From Nitrospinota bacterium (lineage in GTDB: Bacteria; Nitrospinota; Nitrospinia; Nitrospinales; Nitrospinaceae), in the NCBI GenBank assembly GCA_027298165.1, contig JAPUGN010000193.1:1-25074 (forward strand): 25,074 bases of DNA. Direction: 5' to 3'. Shown here one piece after another: positions 22,555 through 25,074 of the stretch. Numbering within the stretch: position 1 is the stretch's first letter; each line of letters starts with the position of its first letter. The notes under the pieces were generated by a model that did no database searches, was not told where the DNA came from, and saw nothing but the letters and a program-made list of their open reading frames with translations. The position numbers were made by a program, and so were the translations under genes.

Positions 22555-24042
22555 TCAATCGTGCTCGATCTGGGCTTTCTGCAGTTTACCGCTGTAATCG
22601 ATATAAACCGATTTCCATTCAGAGAAGATTTCGAGCGCCGCCGTGCCCGCCTCGCGGTGGCCGTTGCCGGTGCCCTTGGTGCCACCGAACGGCAGTTGGA
22701 TTTCCGCGCCGATAGTTGACGCGTTGATGTAGGTGATCCCCGTGTCCAGGGTTTCGATGGCTTTGAAGGCCCGGTTGACGTCGCGCGTGTAAATGGCGGA
22801 CGACAGGCCGAATTTTGAATCGTTGACGATCTCCACGGCCTGCTCGAATGTGTTGCAGGGAATGATACCGAGAACCGGTCCAAAAATTTCCTCCTGCGCA
22901 ATACGCATCTTTGGCGCTACGTCGCCAAAGACGGTCGGCTGGTAAAACGATCCGTTCTTACAATTCTTGCCGGTGACGTAGTTACCGCCGATGAGCAATT
23001 TCGCACCTTCGTTCTTGCCGATCTGCACATAGTTGTGCACCTTGGTGCGCTGGCTTTCGTTGACGAGGGGCCCGACATCCGTCTTGGCCTGCAGGCCGTC
23101 ACCCAGTTTCAGGGATTGTGTGCGCTTGACCAGCAGGTCGGTAAATTTTTTCAGGATTTTTTTGTGAGCGATGACGCGGCTGCAGGCGGTACAACGTTGC
23201 CCGGTGGTGCCGAACGCTCCGAAGAGGACGCCTTCCACCGCCAGGTCGAGATCGGCATCGTCCATCACGATTATGGCGTTCTTGCCACCCATCTCCAGCG
23301 AGTACTGTTTCATCTGCTTGGCGCAACTGGAGGCGATCACCGCGCCGGTATCGGTCGACCCGGTGAAGGAGACGAGACTGACCTTGTCGTGCTCGATCAT
23401 AGGGGTACCGACTTCGGTGCCGGAGCCGGTGACCAGGTTCACCACGCCGGGGGGCAGGCCCGCCTGTTCGAAAATCTTCACGAAGTTGACGACCGACAGC
23501 GGCGTATCGGTCGCCGGTTTGATGATCACGGTGTTGCCGCAGATCAGCGCGGGAATCAGTTTCCACGAGGGGATGGCGATGGGGAAATTCCACGGGGTAA
23601 TGGCGGATACGATGCCGACGGGCATGCGCACGGACATGCAAAATTTGTTTTTGAGTTCGGAGGGAACGGATTCGCCAAGCAGGCGCCGCCCTTCTCCAGC
23701 GGTGTAGTAGGCCAAATCAACGGCCTCCTGCACGTCCCCGCGGGATTCATTGATGATCTTACCCATTTCCCGGGTCATGTCCTGCGCCAGGGATTCTTTT
23801 TCCTTGAGAAGCAGTTCGGCGACTTTAAACAAAATTTCACCGCGCTTGGGAGCCGGGGTTTCGCGCCATTTCTGTTGCGCGCCTGCGGCGGCGGCGATGG
23901 CTTCTTCGACGTCTTTGGCGTTGGATTTCTGGAACCGCCCCACCACCTCGTTGCAGTTGGCGGGGTTCAGGTTTTCAAATGTTTCTCCGCTGGAAGAAGC
24001 CTTCCATTCGCCATTGATGTAGTTTTTGAATAATTTTGCCAT
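22555..24042 (-). CDS. NAD(P)-dependent aldehyde dehydrogenase
   Basis: This 495-aa cytosolic enzyme oxidises an aldehyde to its acid. Family motifs are in order: TPWNFPIAIPSWK (about 148-160), the cofactor loop FTGSTDTG, the general base in LEMGGKNA (Glu), and the catalytic Cys in TTGQRCTACSR; EEIFGPVLG and LPFGGTKGTGNGHREAG follow. The sequence is closest in style to succinate-semialdehyde, alpha-ketoglutarate-semialdehyde or aminoadipate-semialdehyde dehydrogenases; the exact substrate cannot be told. I chose ATG 24042, preceded by GGAGG at six bases; an 18-residue N-terminal extension to 24096 looks spurious. It lies downstream of aroB with its own promoter. Confidence 0.93.
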   Translation of the reverse strand: MAKLFKNYINGEWKASSSGETFENLNPANCNEVVGRFQKSNAKDVEEAIAAAAGAQQKWRETPAPKRGEILFKVAELLLKEKESLAQDMTREMGKIINESRGDVQEAVDLAYYTAGEGRRLLGESVPSELKNKFCMSVRMPVGIVSAITPWNFPIAIPSWKLIPALICGNTVIIKPATDTPLSVVNFVKIFEQAGLPPGVVNLVTGSGTEVGTPMIEHDKVSLVSFTGSTDTGAVIASSCAKQMKQYSLEMGGKNAIIVMDDADLDLAVEGVLFGAFGTTGQRCTACSRVIAHKKILKKFTDLLVKRTQSLKLGDGLQAKTDVGPLVNESQRTKVHNYVQIGKNEGAKLLIGGNYVTGKNCKNGSFYQPTVFGDVAPKMRIAQEEIFGPVLGIIPCNTFEQAVEIVNDSKFGLSSAIYTRDVNRAFKAIETLDTGITYINASTIGAEIQLPFGGTKGTGNGHREAGTAALEIFSEWKSVYIDYSGKLQKAQIEHD

Positions 24043-24214
24043 GGGACACCTCCGACTCTTCAGGTGTTTTGCAAATGGTGTGTATTGAAGACCCAATCAT
24101 GCTGATTCCCAATCCAGGAAACCAGTGGGGTTTGATGCCTTTGTATGCGTACCGGGGCGCGCTTTCGGGACCGTTGAATGAGATTCTTACAACAGGAAAT
24201 AAACTTCACTTCCG

Positions 24215-24242
24215 AATATAACAAAAGGCGGCGGGAAGTCAA
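24215..24242 (-). promoter_or_regulatory. Sigma-70-type promoter of the aldehyde dehydrogenase gene
   Basis: Minus-strand TTGACT (24242-24237), 16 bp, TATATT (24220-24215) is near-consensus. It gives a leader of about 165 nt before the ATG at 24042. The promoter lies immediately after the hairpin that follows aroB. Confidence 0.65.
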
Positions 24243-24244
24243 TA

Positions 24245-24276
24245 TGCCAGAAGGAGGACGTGGGACGCCTCTGGCA
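24245..24276 (-). terminator. Hairpin directly after the aroB stop, candidate terminator without U-tract
   Basis: TGCCAGA ... TCTGGCA, a 7-bp stem that extends by GG/CC across a one-base bulge, starts at the base after the aroB stop codon. No T-run follows; the aldehyde dehydrogenase -35 box does. It may be a weak terminator, an mRNA 3'-end stabiliser or an operator for the adjacent promoter. Confidence 0.35.
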
Positions 24277-25074
24277 TCAGGCGGTCAGGACTTTTTCGAT
24301 TTCCGCTTCGGAGACCCGGTCGACAATTTCCACCGTGCCGATATCTTTGACCAGAATGAAGCGAATGTTTTTGTCTTGGACTTTTTTGTCTCGGTAGAGG
24401 GTCTCGATATAGTCTGCGGCGGGAAATTCCGGCAGACTTGAGGGCAGGCCGAACCGCTCGACCTGAGCGGCGATTTGGTTCACCACGTCATCGGAGCAAT
24501 GGCCCAGTTGGCGGGACAGTTTGGCGGCATACACCATGCCGATGGCCACGGCCTCGCCATGTTTGTAACGGGAGTAATGGGTCAACGCTTCGATGGCGTG
24601 CCCGAGGGTGTGGCCGAAGTTCAGAATCATGCGGTAATGGCTTTCCCGCTCGTCGCGTTCCACCACTCGGGCCTTGATGGCGCAGGAAGTTTCAATGATG
24701 GTCGCGAGGCATTCAGTGTCCTGCGCTAGAATTTTCTTGAAGTTTTTCTCCAGGAAGGCGAACAGTTCGGGATCGGCAATGACTCCGTACTTGATGATTT
24801 CAGCCATGCCCGCGCGGAATTCATCGATAGGCAGGGAATCCAGGGTGTCGAGGTCGATCGCCACCAGCCGGGGCTGATAAAAGGCGCCGATCAGGTTTTT
24901 CCCCTGGGGATGGTTGACGGCGGTTTTCCCACCCACACTGCTATCCACCTGGGACAGGAGTGTGGTGGGCACCTGAATGTATGGGACTCCTCTCAAAAAT
25001 GTCGCCGCAATGAATCCGGTGAGATCGCCGATGACTCCGCCTCCCAAAGCCACCAGCAGGGTGTTGCGGTCGTA
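24277..25074 (-). CDS. aroB: 3-dehydroquinate synthase, N-terminus outside window
   Basis: AroB converts DAHP to 3-dehydroquinate, the second step of the shikimate pathway, using NAD and a divalent metal. The frame is open to the right edge, so about 265 residues of the C-terminal part are seen. Motifs include LLVALGGGVIGDLTGFIAAT (NAD loop), QVPTTLLSQVDSSVGGKTAVNH, the metal ligands in AEIIKYG (Glu), FGHTLGHAIE (His) and KHGEAVAIGM (His), and RDKKVQDKNIRFIL near the C-terminus. All are intact, so the enzyme is probably active. The GTG at 25053 is internal, since YDRNTLL before it also matches the family. Confidence 0.96.
   Translation of the reverse strand, partial: YDRNTLLVALGGGVIGDLTGFIAATFLRGVPYIQVPTTLLSQVDSSVGGKTAVNHPQGKNLIGAFYQPRLVAIDLDTLDSLPIDEFRAGMAEIIKYGVIADPELFAFLEKNFKKILAQDTECLATIIETSCAIKARVVERDERESHYRMILNFGHTLGHAIEALTHYSRYKHGEAVAIGMVYAAKLSRQLGHCSDDVVNQIAAQVERFGLPSSLPEFPAADYIETLYRDKKVQDKNIRFILVKDIGTVEIVDRVSEAEIEKVLTA

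Overview
The window looks like a chromosomal segment of a Gram-negative, mid-GC bacterium. Evidence includes type IV pilins, a LapA/LapB-type envelope regulator, a DksA-like protein, signal-peptide proteins and de novo NAD genes. From gene content and style I would guess Nitrospinota (Nitrospina-like) or a deltaproteobacterial lineage. That is an impression only; nothing diagnostic such as rRNA is present, and I found no tRNA, CRISPR array, insertion sequence or prophage gene.

Layout. Positions 1-16158 are entirely minus strand. Read in transcription order they hold: pilin 2 (16158-15757), a 440-bp regulatory gap, pilin 1 (15312-14944), a strong terminator, a DUF2723 GT-C-like protein with a C-terminal TPR-like region, a family 2 glycosyltransferase with two C-terminal membrane helices, three tandem YfhO-family membrane proteins, then nadB, ftsK and the start of a DUF4124 secreted protein. 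A plus-strand group follows: nadD-rsfS-dksA-like, then a gene fusing LapA-like and LapB-like modules. The rest (19413-25074) is minus strand again: a small exported protein of unknown function, a divergent ADP-ribosylglycohydrolase, a metallo-beta-lactamase-fold hydrolase, an aldehyde dehydrogenase and a 5'-truncated aroB.

The most interesting region is 4394-16158. A GT2 enzyme of the type that loads a sugar onto a polyprenyl phosphate sits beside three YfhO proteins and a DUF2723 protein, directly downstream of two type IV pilin genes. This is the parts list of a periplasmic glycosylation pathway: cytoplasmic loading, then GT-C transfer outside. I propose that the pilins, or a surface glycan, are the acceptor. 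The YfhO copies are a sequence mosaic: copies 1 and 2 are nearly identical in the N-terminal half, copies 2 and 3 in the C-terminal domain, which suggests gene conversion. Pilin 1 has a good sigma-54-type promoter, while pilin 2 has a sigma-70-type promoter with an inverted repeat over its -35 box and a 5'-UTR hairpin.

Other points: nadB has a promoter whose -10 box overlaps its start codon, predicting a leaderless mRNA. The metallo-hydrolase has no ATG/GTG/TTG at its homology-predicted start, but has ATT behind a strong Shine-Dalgarno sequence. The ADP-ribosylglycohydrolase lacks most of its metal-binding acidic residues. Short intergenic palindromic repeats recur around 20110, 22324-22356 and 22463-22554.
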